A stretch of 64,000 bases of DNA from Aurantimonas sp. Leaf443 (GTDB lineage: Bacteria > Pseudomonadota > Alphaproteobacteria > Rhizobiales > Rhizobiaceae), in contig NZ_LMRD01000007.1 in assembly GCF_001425575.1 (NCBI RefSeq), forward strand, positions 434,001-498,000, in the 5' to 3' direction. Shown piece after piece: positions 27,632 through 36,879 of the stretch. The notes beneath the pieces were generated by a model that saw only the letters and a program-made list of their open reading frames with translations, was not told where the DNA came from and made no database searches. The position numbers were made by a program, and so were the translations under genes. Each line of letters starts with the position of its first letter. Position 1 is the first letter of the stretch.

Positions 27632-28831
27632 ATGAAACGCCTGCAGACGATCGCCGCCTCGCTCGCCCTTTTCACCGCGCTCGGCGCCTCGGCGAGCCAA
27701 GCCGAGACGGTCCGCTTCTGGTACCATTTCGACAATCCGGAAAATCCGATGTCGGCGCTGGTCCAGAAGTTCGAGGCGGCCAATCCGGGCATCGAGATCG
27801 AGGCCGAGAACATCCCCTGGAACAGCTACTACGACAATCTCTACACAGCGCTCGTCGGCGGCAACGCGCCGGACGCGGCGATGGTAAAGCTCTTCGCCCA
27901 GCCGCGCCTCCTCGAGATGGGCGCGCTGGAGCCCCTGAAGGAGCGCATCGACGCCTGGCCCGGCAAGGCCGAACTTCTCGACAACCTCCTGACCCTGAAT
28001 GCCGGCCCGGATGGCGGCAACTACTACCTGCCGATCCAGTATGTCGTGCTCTACCTCTACTACCGCACCGATCTGTTCGAGGCGGCCGGCCTCCAGCCGC
28101 CCAGGACCTGCGAGGAGTTCCGCACCGCCGCCAAGACGCTGACCAAGGCGCCGGACACCTACGGCTTCGGCTTCCGCGGCGGCAAGGGCGGCTGGGACCA
28201 GTGGGGCACGTTCGTCTTCTCGCGCGGTGCCGCGCTGAAGCCGGGCGGCCTCGACAACCCCCAGGCGATCGCGGCCAATGAATGGCTCGTCGACATGTTC
28301 ACCAAGGACAAGTCGATCCCGCCCTCCTCGCCCAATGACGGGTTCCAGGAGATCATCGGCGCCTTCAAGTCCGGCAAGACGGCCATGACGATCCACCATA
28401 TCGGCTCGTCCAAGGACCTCGTGGCCGCGCTCGGCGACAAGGTCTCGGCCGTGCCGGTGCCCCAATGCGACGGCAAGGCCTGGACCTCCTACGGCGACGA
28501 GTCCCTGGCGATCTTCTCGGCGTCCGAGGCCAAGGACGCGGCCTGGAAATGGATCTCCTTTCTCGCCGAGCCCGAGAACAACGTCGAGTTCGTGAAGGCC
28601 ACCAACCAGCTGCCGGTGACGAGGACCGGCTCGGCGGGCTGGACCGGCCACGAGAAGCGCTTCGTGGACGCGACGCTGCAGTCCCTGCCTTTCGCGGCCG
28701 TCCTGCCGCAGTCCTCGGCCACCGCCGACTTCGTCAACACGGAGTGGCAGGCCACCATGCAGCAGGCGATGACGGGCCAGATCACGCCGGCCGACATGAT
28801 GAAGACGCTGCAGGCGCTCTTCGCGCAGTAA
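27632..28831 (+). CDS. CUT1-family extracellular sugar-binding protein
   Basis: The 399-residue periplasmic binding protein is of the MalE/UgpB class (SBP_bac_1). The signal peptide ends near residue 23 (ASASQA). Family features are RFWYHFDNPENPMSALVQKF, APDAAMVKLFAQPRLLEMGAL and the later KGGWDQWGTFVF and AWKWISFLAEPENN. GGGAGG precedes the ATG. It is followed by a 10-bp hairpin and two MalF/MalG-type permeases. Ligand class is an oligosaccharide, glycoside or polyol; nothing narrows it further. Confidence 0.93.
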   Translation: MKRLQTIAASLALFTALGASASQAETVRFWYHFDNPENPMSALVQKFEAANPGIEIEAENIPWNSYYDNLYTALVGGNAPDAAMVKLFAQPRLLEMGALEPLKERIDAWPGKAELLDNLLTLNAGPDGGNYYLPIQYVVLYLYYRTDLFEAAGLQPPRTCEEFRTAAKTLTKAPDTYGFGFRGGKGGWDQWGTFVFSRGAALKPGGLDNPQAIAANEWLVDMFTKDKSIPPSSPNDGFQEIIGAFKSGKTAMTIHHIGSSKDLVAALGDKVSAVPVPQCDGKAWTSYGDESLAIFSASEAKDAAWKWISFLAEPENNVEFVKATNQLPVTRTGSAGWTGHEKRFVDATLQSLPFAAVLPQSSATADFVNTEWQATMQQAMTGQITPADMMKTLQALFAQ

Positions 28832-28848
28832 TCCTGCGTCCGTTCGAC

Positions 28849-28873
28849 GGGCGCCGGAACTCGTCCGGCGCCC
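28849..28873 (+). terminator. Hairpin after CUT1 binding-protein gene
   Basis: GGGCGCCGGA (28849-28858) pairs perfectly with TCCGGCGCCC (28864-28873) around ACTCG, 17 bases past the stop. No U-run follows, so it more likely stabilises the binding-protein mRNA or attenuates than terminates fully. Confidence 0.55.
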
Positions 28874-28907
28874 CTTCCCCTCGGCGAATCCGAAGGCTCG
28901 GCTCCCC

Positions 28908-29834
28908 ATGTCCACCGTCGAAGACCTCGCAGCGCTGGAAGGCGCGCCTCGGCGGCGCCTCTCGCGCGCCCGCCTCATGCCCTACGCGCTCCTCGCCCCG
29001 GCCGTCGTCGTGGTCGCGATCGTCGTCTTCCTGCCGATGGTGGAGGCGGTGGTCACGAGCTTCTACGAGCTGATCCTCTTCCGCCCGAATGCCAGCCGTT
29101 TCGTCGGGCTCGCCAACTACGTCAAGCTCTACGCCGATCCCGTCTTCTGGGAGGCGCTCGGCCACACGGCGCTCTGGATCGGTCTGACCGTCCCCCTCCA
29201 GATGGGCCTCGGGCTCCTCGCCGCGATCCTCCTCAACCGCGAGTTCGCCTGGCGGGGTCTGGCCCGTGCGCTCGTCATCATTCCCTGGGCGCTGCCGAGC
29301 GTCGTGATCGCGCTGATGTGGCGCTGGATCTACGATCCCAATATCGGCGTCCTCAACGACCTGCTCCTCTATCTTTCCGTCATCACCACGGCCGTGCCCT
29401 GGCTCGCAGATCCCTCCGTCGCGATCTACGCGATCATCGCCACCCTCACCTGGCAGGGCTTTCCCTTCTTCGCCGTGATGATCCTGGCGGCCCTTCAGGG
29501 CATTCCCAGGAGCCAGTACGAGGCGGCCTCGATCGACGGGGCGAGCGCCTGGCGCCAGTTCCGCCACATCACCCTGCCCGGCATCGCGCCGGTTCTGGCC
29601 ACCGCCGGGCTGCTCCGCGTCATCTGGGTCGCCAATTCGATGGACGTGATCTTCGTCATGACCGGCGGAGGCCCCGGCTACGCCACCACGACCCTGCCGC
29701 TCTACGCCTTCGTCAAGGCGCGCCAGAATCTCGACTTCGGCTACGGCTCGGCCATCGCCGTCACCTTCACCCTCATCCTGGGCAGCTTCGTCGCGATCTA
29801 CATCGCGCGCACCATGCGGGAGGTCGAACGATGA
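28908..29834 (+). CDS. CUT1-family sugar ABC permease (MalF type)
   Basis: The 308-residue inner-membrane permease has six predicted helices and a conserved EAA loop EAASIDGASAWRQFRHITLPG (about 205). The N-terminal cytosolic tail is followed by the first helix LLAPAVVVVAIVVFLPMVEA. ALVIIPWALPSVVIALMWRWI is typical of UgpA/MalF. The stop overlaps the start of the second permease by 4 bp. Confidence 0.94.
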   Translation: MSTVEDLAALEGAPRRRLSRARLMPYALLAPAVVVVAIVVFLPMVEAVVTSFYELILFRPNASRFVGLANYVKLYADPVFWEALGHTALWIGLTVPLQMGLGLLAAILLNREFAWRGLARALVIIPWALPSVVIALMWRWIYDPNIGVLNDLLLYLSVITTAVPWLADPSVAIYAIIATLTWQGFPFFAVMILAALQGIPRSQYEAASIDGASAWRQFRHITLPGIAPVLATAGLLRVIWVANSMDVIFVMTGGGPGYATTTLPLYAFVKARQNLDFGYGSAIAVTFTLILGSFVAIYIARTMREVER

Positions 29835-30664
29835 AGAAGGACAGCGTCCTCAAGCGCCTCCTGGCGACGCATCTCCCGGCGGCGCTGATCGTGCTCCTGG
29901 CGATCGGCCCCTTCGCCTGGATGATCCTGACCTCGCTGACGCCCTCGGCCGAGATCATCGCCCAAGGCGTCTCGCTCGGGCCGTCGGGCTGGAGCACGGA
30001 CAACTACTCGCGGCTCCTGCGTCAGACCTCGTTCCTCGACAATATGGGCCACAGCCTCATTGTGGCGGTCGGCACCGTCGTCCTCGGCCTCCTCGTCTCG
30101 GTGACGGCCGCCTACGCCTTCTCGCGGTTCCGCTTCCCCGGACGGCGCGCGTTCATGCTGCAGTTCCTGCTCGTGAACATGTTCCCGATCGTGCTCCTGA
30201 TCCTTCCGCTCTTCGTCATGATGCGCCGGCTCGGCATCCTCGACACCCATATCGGCCTCATCGTCGCCAACGCCACGACCGCCATCCCCTTCGCGGTCTG
30301 GATGCTGACGAGCTATGTCGGGGCGATCCCGAAGAGCCTCGACGAGGCGGCGATGATCGACGGCTGCTCGCGGCTGACGGCGATGCGCCGGGTCGTCCTG
30401 CCGCTGGCGCTGCCGGGCATCATCTCGACCGGCATCTACATCTTCATCACCGCCTGGAACGAGTATCTCTACGCCCTGACGCTGGGCGGGCGGAACGTGC
30501 GCACCGTCACCGTCGCCATCCAGACCCTCATCGGCGAGTACCAGATCGAATGGGGGCTGCTGGCGGCCGGCGGCGTCGTCGGCGCCCTGCCCGTCACGAT
30601 CCTCTTCCTCCTCGTCCAGCGCCGGCTCGTCGGCGGCCTCACGCAAGGGGCGGTGAAGGGCTGA
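29831..30664 (+). CDS. CUT1-family sugar ABC permease (MalG type)
   Basis: The 277-residue partner permease has six helices and the EAA loop EAAMIDGCSRLTAMRRVVLPL (about 175). FPGRRAFMLQFLLVNMFPIV and ITAWNEYLYALTL are MalG/UgpE signatures. Its ATG overlaps the stop of the first permease. It forms the channel with that subunit and the ATPase encoded divergently at 24.8 kb. Confidence 0.94.
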   Translation: MKKDSVLKRLLATHLPAALIVLLAIGPFAWMILTSLTPSAEIIAQGVSLGPSGWSTDNYSRLLRQTSFLDNMGHSLIVAVGTVVLGLLVSVTAAYAFSRFRFPGRRAFMLQFLLVNMFPIVLLILPLFVMMRRLGILDTHIGLIVANATTAIPFAVWMLTSYVGAIPKSLDEAAMIDGCSRLTAMRRVVLPLALPGIISTGIYIFITAWNEYLYALTLGGRNVRTVTVAIQTLIGEYQIEWGLLAAGGVVGALPVTILFLLVQRRLVGGLTQGAVKG

Positions 30665-30715
30665 TCTCAGCCTGTGCCGCCCGTTTCCCATCACAGCCCA
30701 AGGAACATTCGTCCC

Positions 30716-31597
30716 ATGAACCCCGTCGGGTTGATCTCGATGCAATATGCGAGGCCCTTCACGGCCGAGCATTTCCCGCTCTTCGCCACCATGAAGTCGC
30801 TCGGCTACGACTTCGTCGAGCTTCTCGTTCCCGAGCCCGGCGAGCTCGACCCGCGCGAGACGGGCAAGGCGCTGCGCGACGCCGGCCTCGACGTCGTGCT
30901 CGCCGCGCGCGTCAACCTCAGCCGAAACCTCTCGGCGGCCGAACCCGCCGCTTGGCAGGGCGGCGTCGATTATCTCCGCTATGCCGCCGACTGCGCCGCC
31001 GAAATGGGCGCCTCGCTCGTCGGCGGGCCTCTGACCGGCAATCCGCTCGTCTTCGCCGGCCGCCCGCCGGCGCCCGTATCGGAGGAGGAACGGCTCGCCC
31101 GCAAGGACCGCTGCGTGCGCGGCCTCCAGGCGGCCGGCGTCCATGCGCAGACCACGGGCGTGACGCTCGCCGTCGAGCCGCTGAACCGCTTCGAGAGCGA
31201 CGTCCTGTGCACCACTGCCCAGGCGATCGAGCTTCTGGACGCGGTGGACCACGCCAGCGTCAAGCTCATGCTCGACACGTTCCACATGGCGATGGAGGAG
31301 GCCTCGATCGCGGAAGCCATCCTCCTCGGCGGCGCGCGCATCGCCCATTTCCAGGCCAACGAGAACCATCGCGGCTTTCCCGGCACGGGCTCGGTCGACT
31401 GGGTGTCGGTCTTCCGCGCGCTTCACACGGTCGGCTATCGCGGGCCCATCTCGCTGGAACCCTTCCGCCGCAACGACGACCGCTTCGGCGTGCCCTTCGC
31501 GCAGTGGCGCCCGCCGCACGAGGACGAAAGCCAGCGGCTCGCCGCCAGTGCCCAGTTCATCAGGTCCCACATCGCATTGACGGAGTTCAGACGATGA
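30716..31597 (+). CDS. Sugar-phosphate isomerase/epimerase family TIM barrel (ketose 3-epimerase-like)
   Basis: The 293-residue protein has the AP-endonuclease-2 fold shared by D-tagatose 3-epimerase, IolE/IolI and hydroxypyruvate isomerase. The four metal ligands are visible: Glu in LAVEPLNRFE, Asp in KLMLDTFHM, His in IAHFQANENHRG and Glu in ISLEPFRR. That spacing is closest to ketose 3-epimerases. It starts at ATG 30716 and overlaps the dehydrogenase gene by 4 bp. It probably epimerises a keto-sugar intermediate made by, or used by, the dehydrogenase. Confidence 0.9.
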   Translation: MNPVGLISMQYARPFTAEHFPLFATMKSLGYDFVELLVPEPGELDPRETGKALRDAGLDVVLAARVNLSRNLSAAEPAAWQGGVDYLRYAADCAAEMGASLVGGPLTGNPLVFAGRPPAPVSEEERLARKDRCVRGLQAAGVHAQTTGVTLAVEPLNRFESDVLCTTAQAIELLDAVDHASVKLMLDTFHMAMEEASIAEAILLGGARIAHFQANENHRGFPGTGSVDWVSVFRALHTVGYRGPISLEPFRRNDDRFGVPFAQWRPPHEDESQRLAASAQFIRSHIALTEFRR

Positions 31598-32589
31598 CCC
31601 TTCGGATCGGCTGGATCGGCTGCGGCATCCACGCCACGCAGATGCTGCTGCCGCAATTGCTGCGCCACGACGTCGAGATCGTCGCCCTCTGCGACATCGA
31701 TCCCGTGCGCCTCGCCCAGGCGGGCCGCCAGTTCGGCGTCCAGCGTCTGACCTCGGACGCGCACGAGATGATCGCCACCCCCGGCCTCGACGCGATCGGC
31801 ATGGCCGTCGGCCCCGACCAGCATCTCGCCTTCGGCGTGGCGGCGCTGGAGAAGGGCCTGCCCGTCTTCATGGAGAAGCCGCCCTCCGGCTCGGCGGCGG
31901 GCGCGCGCCAGCTCGCCGAGGCCTCGCGCCGTTCGGGCAAGCCGCTCCTCGTCGGATTCATGAAGCGCTATTCGGTCGGCAACAAGATCGCCCACAACGT
32001 CCTGAAGTCCGGCCGCTTCGGCGATGTCCTCGGCCTCACCGGCTACTACATGACGGCGCCGGGCTATTTTACCGGCAATGTCGACTATACCGGCTTTCTC
32101 CTGCACCACTGCGTCCACTACATGGACCTCGTTTCCCATCTCGTCTCGCCGGTGACGAAGATTTCGGCCCGGAAGGTCGAGAAGACACCCGGCCGCATCC
32201 TCTTCCATGTCGGCTTCGACTTCGAATGCGGGGCGATCGGAACGATCGTCATGGGCACGGTCCAGTCGCGCGGCACGCCCGTCGAGCGTATCGAGATCAT
32301 GGGCGACCACCAGCGTCTGGAAGTGGAGGACGTGGTCGAGGTGCGCTGGCACCGCAACCCGCCCTTCAAGGTCGCCGACCCCGCCGCCACGCTGCTCGAC
32401 GCGGAGGACTCGCTCACCTGGAAGCCCAACTTCACGGCGGCCGCCAACGAGGATTACAAGGGCTACCACGCGCTTCTGGCCGACGTCGTGCCGGCCTTGA
32501 TGGGCGAGGCCTCCCCGGCCCCGACGATCCACGACGGCGTCACCGCCATGGAGCGCCTGGAGGACATGCGCCGCCAGCTCGCCATCTGA
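31594..32589 (+). CDS. Gfo/Idh/MocA-family NAD(P)-dependent sugar dehydrogenase
   Basis: The 331-residue oxidoreductase has an N-terminal Rossmann fold (GWIGCGIHATQMLLPQLL), the EKPPSGSAAGA motif carrying the conserved lysine (about 93), and GFMKRYSVGNK in the substrate domain. This family oxidises one hydroxyl of a sugar or inositol to a ketone. Paired with the epimerase-like barrel, the route could be oxidation then epimerisation/reduction, as in inositol and keto-glucoside catabolism. It is the last gene of the rightward operon. Confidence 0.93.
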   Translation: MTLRIGWIGCGIHATQMLLPQLLRHDVEIVALCDIDPVRLAQAGRQFGVQRLTSDAHEMIATPGLDAIGMAVGPDQHLAFGVAALEKGLPVFMEKPPSGSAAGARQLAEASRRSGKPLLVGFMKRYSVGNKIAHNVLKSGRFGDVLGLTGYYMTAPGYFTGNVDYTGFLLHHCVHYMDLVSHLVSPVTKISARKVEKTPGRILFHVGFDFECGAIGTIVMGTVQSRGTPVERIEIMGDHQRLEVEDVVEVRWHRNPPFKVADPAATLLDAEDSLTWKPNFTAAANEDYKGYHALLADVVPALMGEASPAPTIHDGVTAMERLEDMRRQLAI

Positions 32590-33119
32590 GCGAGCCGCCT
32601 GCCTGCCAAGACCGGGCGCCCGCCATCCCGTCCCGTCGGGACGTGGGATCCGCGACCCGCGCATCATCCGGTTCGGACCCATTCGGTGCCTGCAAGCGCA
32701 CGCGGACCTCTTCCTGCGCGAAGCGGGCCCGGCTGAACGGCCCCATCGCGCGCGTCCAGACCTTCGGATCGGTCGAGCGGGCAGGACGCGAGCGAGCCGC
32801 TGGGCGATGCTGCCCGGCGAGTTCGTGAGCCGCAACGGCGATAGTCCCTGGCGGATCGTCCTCGACCTCGGTGAGGAGGCCGGCGCCGACCTCGGTGTCC
32901 CGCGCTGGCATGACCGGAGGTCCCCTTCGACAACACGCCGGGCGCATGGATCGTGTCGGAGCCGACCGACCCGGTCCGAGCCGTCGCCGAGCCCGAATGC
33001 TCCGGGCGACCGTACACCGGGCCGGGCTCCACTTCTCCTTCGCCCATTCCTGGACTTACCCCGCAGACGTGGAAAGTTCTCGCTGGCGCATCGCGAGCGC
33101 TGCGGCGATGCCCCTGAGA
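32590..33119. other. Gene-poor interval before IS3 relic
   Basis: No convincing gene is seen. Frames here are open only because of base composition, lack ribosome sites, and give arginine- and proline-rich translations without recognisable motifs. The interval lies between the end of the dehydrogenase operon and transposase debris, so it may be scrambled mobile-element DNA. Confidence 0.5.
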
Positions 33120-33522
33120 GGTGTCGCGAAGGGTTCCGACAAGGAGGCCACCCGTCTGGTCGAGACGAGTGGCCGGACACCGCGCCTTATCGCGAAAGAC
33201 CTTGGCGTCGGCACCGACGCAGGGGCGTCGGATCGACAAGCGAGGCACACTGTGATGGACGGTCGGCCTTCCGGCCCCGGGAAAGACGTGGCGGCGGCGT
33301 GAAAACGCCCGCCTCGGGAGAACAAGATCCGTCGCGAGGAACGCGACAGCCCGACAAAAGAGACGGTTTCCCTCCCCGGAAGACGACCTGCCCCTGAATT
33401 CGGACGCAGGCGAAGACGCCTGACCGGATCGCTCCATCAGCAGCTTCTACAACCCGGTCAGGCACCATCGCTCGTTCGACTTCATCAGCCCGGTTCAGTT
33501 CGAACGACCGGCCGCCGCGTGA
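33120..33522 (+). pseudogene. Decayed IS3-family element (orfA and orfB ends)
   Basis: The orfA part reads KEATRLVETSGRTPRLIAKD then LGVG, the IS3 helix-turn-helix. After an in-frame TGA (33300-33302) the same frame continues KRPPRENKIRREERD, matching the orfA leucine-zipper region. About 33424-33522, in another frame, SISSFYNPVRHHRSFDFISP then VQFER matches the extreme C-terminus of the OrfB integrase. The whole catalytic middle of OrfB is deleted. The element is non-functional. Confidence 0.78.
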
Positions 33523-33722
33523 CTTGAGCGCTCCCCACCAAAGCGGAGCAAATCCAAACCACGACGACGCCGATTTCGCTTGTCCGCCGCCCCCACTTTT
33601 TGATAGGGAACCAACGCGCCTGAAACGGCGCCGACCACGCCTTGGGCGGAGAGACCTGTGGAGCCCTGCAAGGCCCTGCATCCCCTGCCCCGAAGACCCG
33701 GCTTCTCGCCGGATATCCGGCC

Positions 33723-34409
<687 letters not shown>

Positions 34410-35741
34410 TCAAACAACCGTGCCGGGACGGAACTGCAGAACCTCGTTCGCTTCGTCAACGGCACTACGAAGAGTGGTCGCAAGTCGTGATACGTCGTCT
34501 TCAGTATGCGACGCCATCATCTGCAATCGGATCCTCGAGTCGTTTTTCGGCACGACTGGATATTCGGCCAAGTTGGCCAGGATGCCGTTCGAAGGCAGAA
34601 GACTGCAAACCAATCGACCGGCCGCCTCGTTTCCAACTGACACCGGAGCTATCGGCCCTCCAATTCCATGCACGGTAAGGCCATGGCGTTTCAGATGTTC
34701 GTGAATATGGTTGCTGACAGAGGCGAGCGATTGGCGAAGCCGCTCTCCTTCGGGCGAACGAACGATGGAAAGGGAGGCGCATATCGCGGCCGCCTGAGAT
34801 GGCGAGAGCGCATTCGTGAAGAGAGTGGTCGACGCGAAGACTTGGATGAAATTTCGAAGGCTCCGAGATTTGGTCGCAACGAAACCGCCGTTGCTTGCGA
34901 AAGTCTTGGAGAAACTTCCCATCACGATATCAATTTTTCCGACCATTCCCTGGATGCCGATCTGACCGGTTCCGCCCGGACCGGTCGAACCCAGATCGTG
35001 GGCAACGTCCACGACGAGTGTCGCGTCGAATTCATGACAGAGATCCTGCACCGTCCGAAGATCGGGCGCATCCGCATGCATTGAGAACAAGCCCTCCGTG
35101 ATCACCATCACGGCGTTGGCCGTATCCGACGCGCGTATCGTGGACAGGACCCGTCGCAGGTCGTCATTGTCGAGATGTCGAAAGCGGTGGACATTCTTCG
35201 TGGACGCCATCGCGCCCTCCTGCAGGCAGGAATGAGCGAAAACATCCAGAACGACGTGGTCGTCGGGACGAACCAGACCGCTGACAACGCCGAAGCCGGC
35301 CCCCCATCCCGTCGGGAACAGTTGGGTGTCGGTTGCCTGCAGATGGTCTGAGATGGCGTTTTCCAGCTTGATCGAGATGTCGGTATTTCCCATCAGGATA
35401 CCCGAACCCGAACTGTGGACACCGTAGTCCTGGATGGCCTTGATCGCAGCATCGACGACTTCAGGATGGGTGCTCAGATTTAAATAGTCCTGCGATCCGA
35501 AGTTTAATCCAGAGAATTCCTTCATATTCGCATCTTTGATAGATGCTTTTGCGCCGGGTCGCGAGGCCAGTGATCGACCGTACGACCACACACCGTCGCG
35601 CTTCCTTGCCTCGATCCAATCCGACAAGGGGGTCGTTCTGCTGTGAAAATCGGAACCGGGGGGTGACCTGAAGTCGCGGCCGCTTCCTGCAAGACTTTTC
35701 GGCGAGCCGTCGAAACTAGCCTTCTTTGTCATCGCAGTCAT
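34410..35741 (-). CDS. Alpha-oxoamine synthase family PLP enzyme
   Basis: The 443-residue PLP enzyme is of the family that condenses an amino acid with an acyl-CoA/ACP (BioF, KBL, HemA, serine palmitoyltransferase, CqsA). Key residues are intact: PLP-stacking His170 (LDVFAHSCLQEG), Asp245 and His248 (VVDVAHDLGS), Schiff-base Lys279 (GSFSKTFASNGG), and the late TTLFTNALSP. An extra polar N-terminus of about 60 residues precedes the fold. The ATG at 35741 is preceded by a perfect AGGAGG; the ATG at 35768 is not. The gene is AT-richer than its surroundings and stands alone between tRNA-Ser and an IS element, pointing to transfer. The product is unknown. Confidence 0.9.
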   Translation of the reverse strand: MTAMTKKASFDGSPKSLAGSGRDFRSPPGSDFHSRTTPLSDWIEARKRDGVWSYGRSLASRPGAKASIKDANMKEFSGLNFGSQDYLNLSTHPEVVDAAIKAIQDYGVHSSGSGILMGNTDISIKLENAISDHLQATDTQLFPTGWGAGFGVVSGLVRPDDHVVLDVFAHSCLQEGAMASTKNVHRFRHLDNDDLRRVLSTIRASDTANAVMVITEGLFSMHADAPDLRTVQDLCHEFDATLVVDVAHDLGSTGPGGTGQIGIQGMVGKIDIVMGSFSKTFASNGGFVATKSRSLRNFIQVFASTTLFTNALSPSQAAAICASLSIVRSPEGERLRQSLASVSNHIHEHLKRHGLTVHGIGGPIAPVSVGNEAAGRLVCSLLPSNGILANLAEYPVVPKNDSRIRLQMMASHTEDDVSRLATTLRSAVDEANEVLQFRPGTVV

Positions 35742-35797
35742 GTTGCCGCCTCCTGAGAATCCGTCCATCCAGGATTGCAGAGGCAGAATTTCCGCGC

Positions 35798-35815
35798 CTC
35801 ACCCGTTTGGGTGAG
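35798..35815. promoter_or_regulatory. 18-bp palindrome upstream of oxoamine synthase
   Basis: CTCACCC (35798-35804) and GGGTGAG (35809-35815) form a perfect inverted repeat around GTTT, 57 bp before the synthase start codon. Its size and symmetry suit an operator for a dimeric regulator. No such regulator is encoded nearby. Confidence 0.45.
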
Positions 35816-35931
35816 TTGCGGAAGTTTCCTTGCTGCGGTTCCAAACGTGCGAAGACGAACTCGATTTCCGTATGCGTGTGACGTCACTCCCTGAATTGCA
35901 GCCACCGATGGCTAGGGCCTGTTAGGGCCTG

Positions 35932-36540
35932 TTAGCGCCTGAGCCAATCGAGGGTTGCGGCGAGACGGAGGACTCCGAGGAAGCTGGCGGCGGTCTTCTC
36001 GTATTGGGTGGCGACGGCGCGCCATTCCTTCAACTGGGCCCACAGGCGTTCGACCCGATTGCGGTTGTTGTAGATCCAGTCCGGGCAGGCGACGGGGGCC
36101 TCGTGGCGCAACGGCGGAATGGCGGGCCGGGCGCCCATGTCCCAGATGTGCTGACGGAAGGCATTACCGGTGTAGCCACGATCTGCCACCACCCATTTGG
36201 GCACGCCAGGCATGCGGTCCAGCAACGGAATGGCGTGCGGCAGTTCGTGGGCTTGTCCGGGTGCGAGGCGAAAGGCGATGGCGCGCCCGGCGCCGTCGGC
36301 CATCACACAGGCCTTGGTGCCGTAGCCGCCACGAGATCGGCCAAGCGCTTCACAACAGTCTCGCTCTTTCGCAGATCCCCCTTTCGGCTGGCACCTGCTG
36401 CCTTCCGATGGGCGCGGATGTTGGTCCCGTCCAGGAACACAATGCCAAGTCGCACGCCGCGCTCCTGAACCAATGACAGCGGCCTCTCCCAGACGCCGAG
36501 CCGCGCCCATCGGATGAAGGTTTGCGCTGCCATCCACCAA
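35932..36540 (-). CDS. IS5-family transposase, downstream frame (OrfB)
   Basis: This frame carries the catalytic C-terminal part: EALGRSRGGYGTKACVMADG, WVVADRGYTGNAF (second Asp) and YNNRNRVERLWAQLKEWR followed by AVATQYEKTAASFLG (Glu). It has no good start of its own; usable sequence begins where it overlaps the upstream frame. It is expected to be produced as a fusion after a -1 frameshift on the run AAAGGGGG (complement of 36377-36384). Confidence 0.85.
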   Translation of the reverse strand: MVDGSANLHPMGAARRLGEAAVIGSGARRATWHCVPGRDQHPRPSEGSRCQPKGGSAKERDCCEALGRSRGGYGTKACVMADGAGRAIAFRLAPGQAHELPHAIPLLDRMPGVPKWVVADRGYTGNAFRQHIWDMGARPAIPPLRHEAPVACPDWIYNNRNRVERLWAQLKEWRAVATQYEKTAASFLGVLRLAATLDWLRR

Positions 36541-36701
36541 GGGCCAAACTCAGCCGGTAGCGATCGCCACTTCGCCTCATTCTGGTGACTCCAGAGGATC
36601 GCCTCGACGGTTCGCCGAAGGTGCGGGCTCGGAACCTTCGCATGCGGGCGGCACGCTTCGATCAGTGGCTCCAGATCAGACCATTGCTCGTCGCTCAACA
36701 T
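36303..36701 (-). CDS. IS5-family transposase, upstream frame (OrfA)
   Basis: The 132-residue N-terminal part of the transposase begins MLSDEQWSDLEPLIEACRPH and carries WRSLPAEFGPW and the first catalytic Asp in VFLDGTNIRAHRKAAGA. A GAGGAG lies upstream of the ATG at 36701; in-frame ATGs at 36719 and 36737 are alternatives. The frame leaves the conserved sequence just after AGASRKG, where the G-run occurs, and the conserved protein continues in the other frame. Confidence 0.85.
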   Translation of the reverse strand: MLSDEQWSDLEPLIEACRPHAKVPSPHLRRTVEAILWSHQNEAKWRSLPAEFGPWWMAAQTFIRWARLGVWERPLSLVQERGVRLGIVFLDGTNIRAHRKAAGASRKGDLRKSETVVKRLADLVAATAPRPV

Positions 36702-36804
36702 CTGCGCGCTTCTCCTCATCGGAAAAGCCAGCGACATAGAGTCGGCTGCAAGCGCTAACAGGCCCCATTAGGCCAGAAAAAATATTAGTTCTGGTGATAA
36801 GAAT

Positions 36805-36879
36805 TGGAGCGGGCGAAGGGATTCGAACCCTCGACCCCAACCTTGGCAAGGTTGTGCTCTACCCCTGAGCTACACCCGC
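36805..36879 (-). tRNA. tRNA-Gly (anticodon GCC)
   Basis: This is a 75-nt gene with acceptor stem GCGGGTG/CGCCCGC (one G-U pair), D-arm GCTCAGGGGTAGAGC, anticodon loop CTTGCCAAG giving GCC, T-arm GAGGGTTCGAATCCC and encoded CCA. It reads GGC/GGU glycine codons. The IS5 element ends about 40 bp beyond its 3' end. Confidence 0.96.

Larger units (their letters stand above)
35925..36766 (-). mobile_element. IS5-family insertion sequence (IS427-like group)
   Basis: The element is about 840 bp, bounded by near-perfect inverted repeats: GGGCCTGTTAGCGCCTG at 35925-35941 and its complement with one mismatch at 36749-36765. The interior holds two overlapping frames of a DDE transposase. The left end carries an extra tandem copy of AGGGCCTGTT (from 35914), so the exact outer boundary and target duplication are ambiguous. 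The element is apparently complete and could be mobile. It sits between the oxoamine synthase promoter and tRNA-Gly. Confidence 0.85.
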
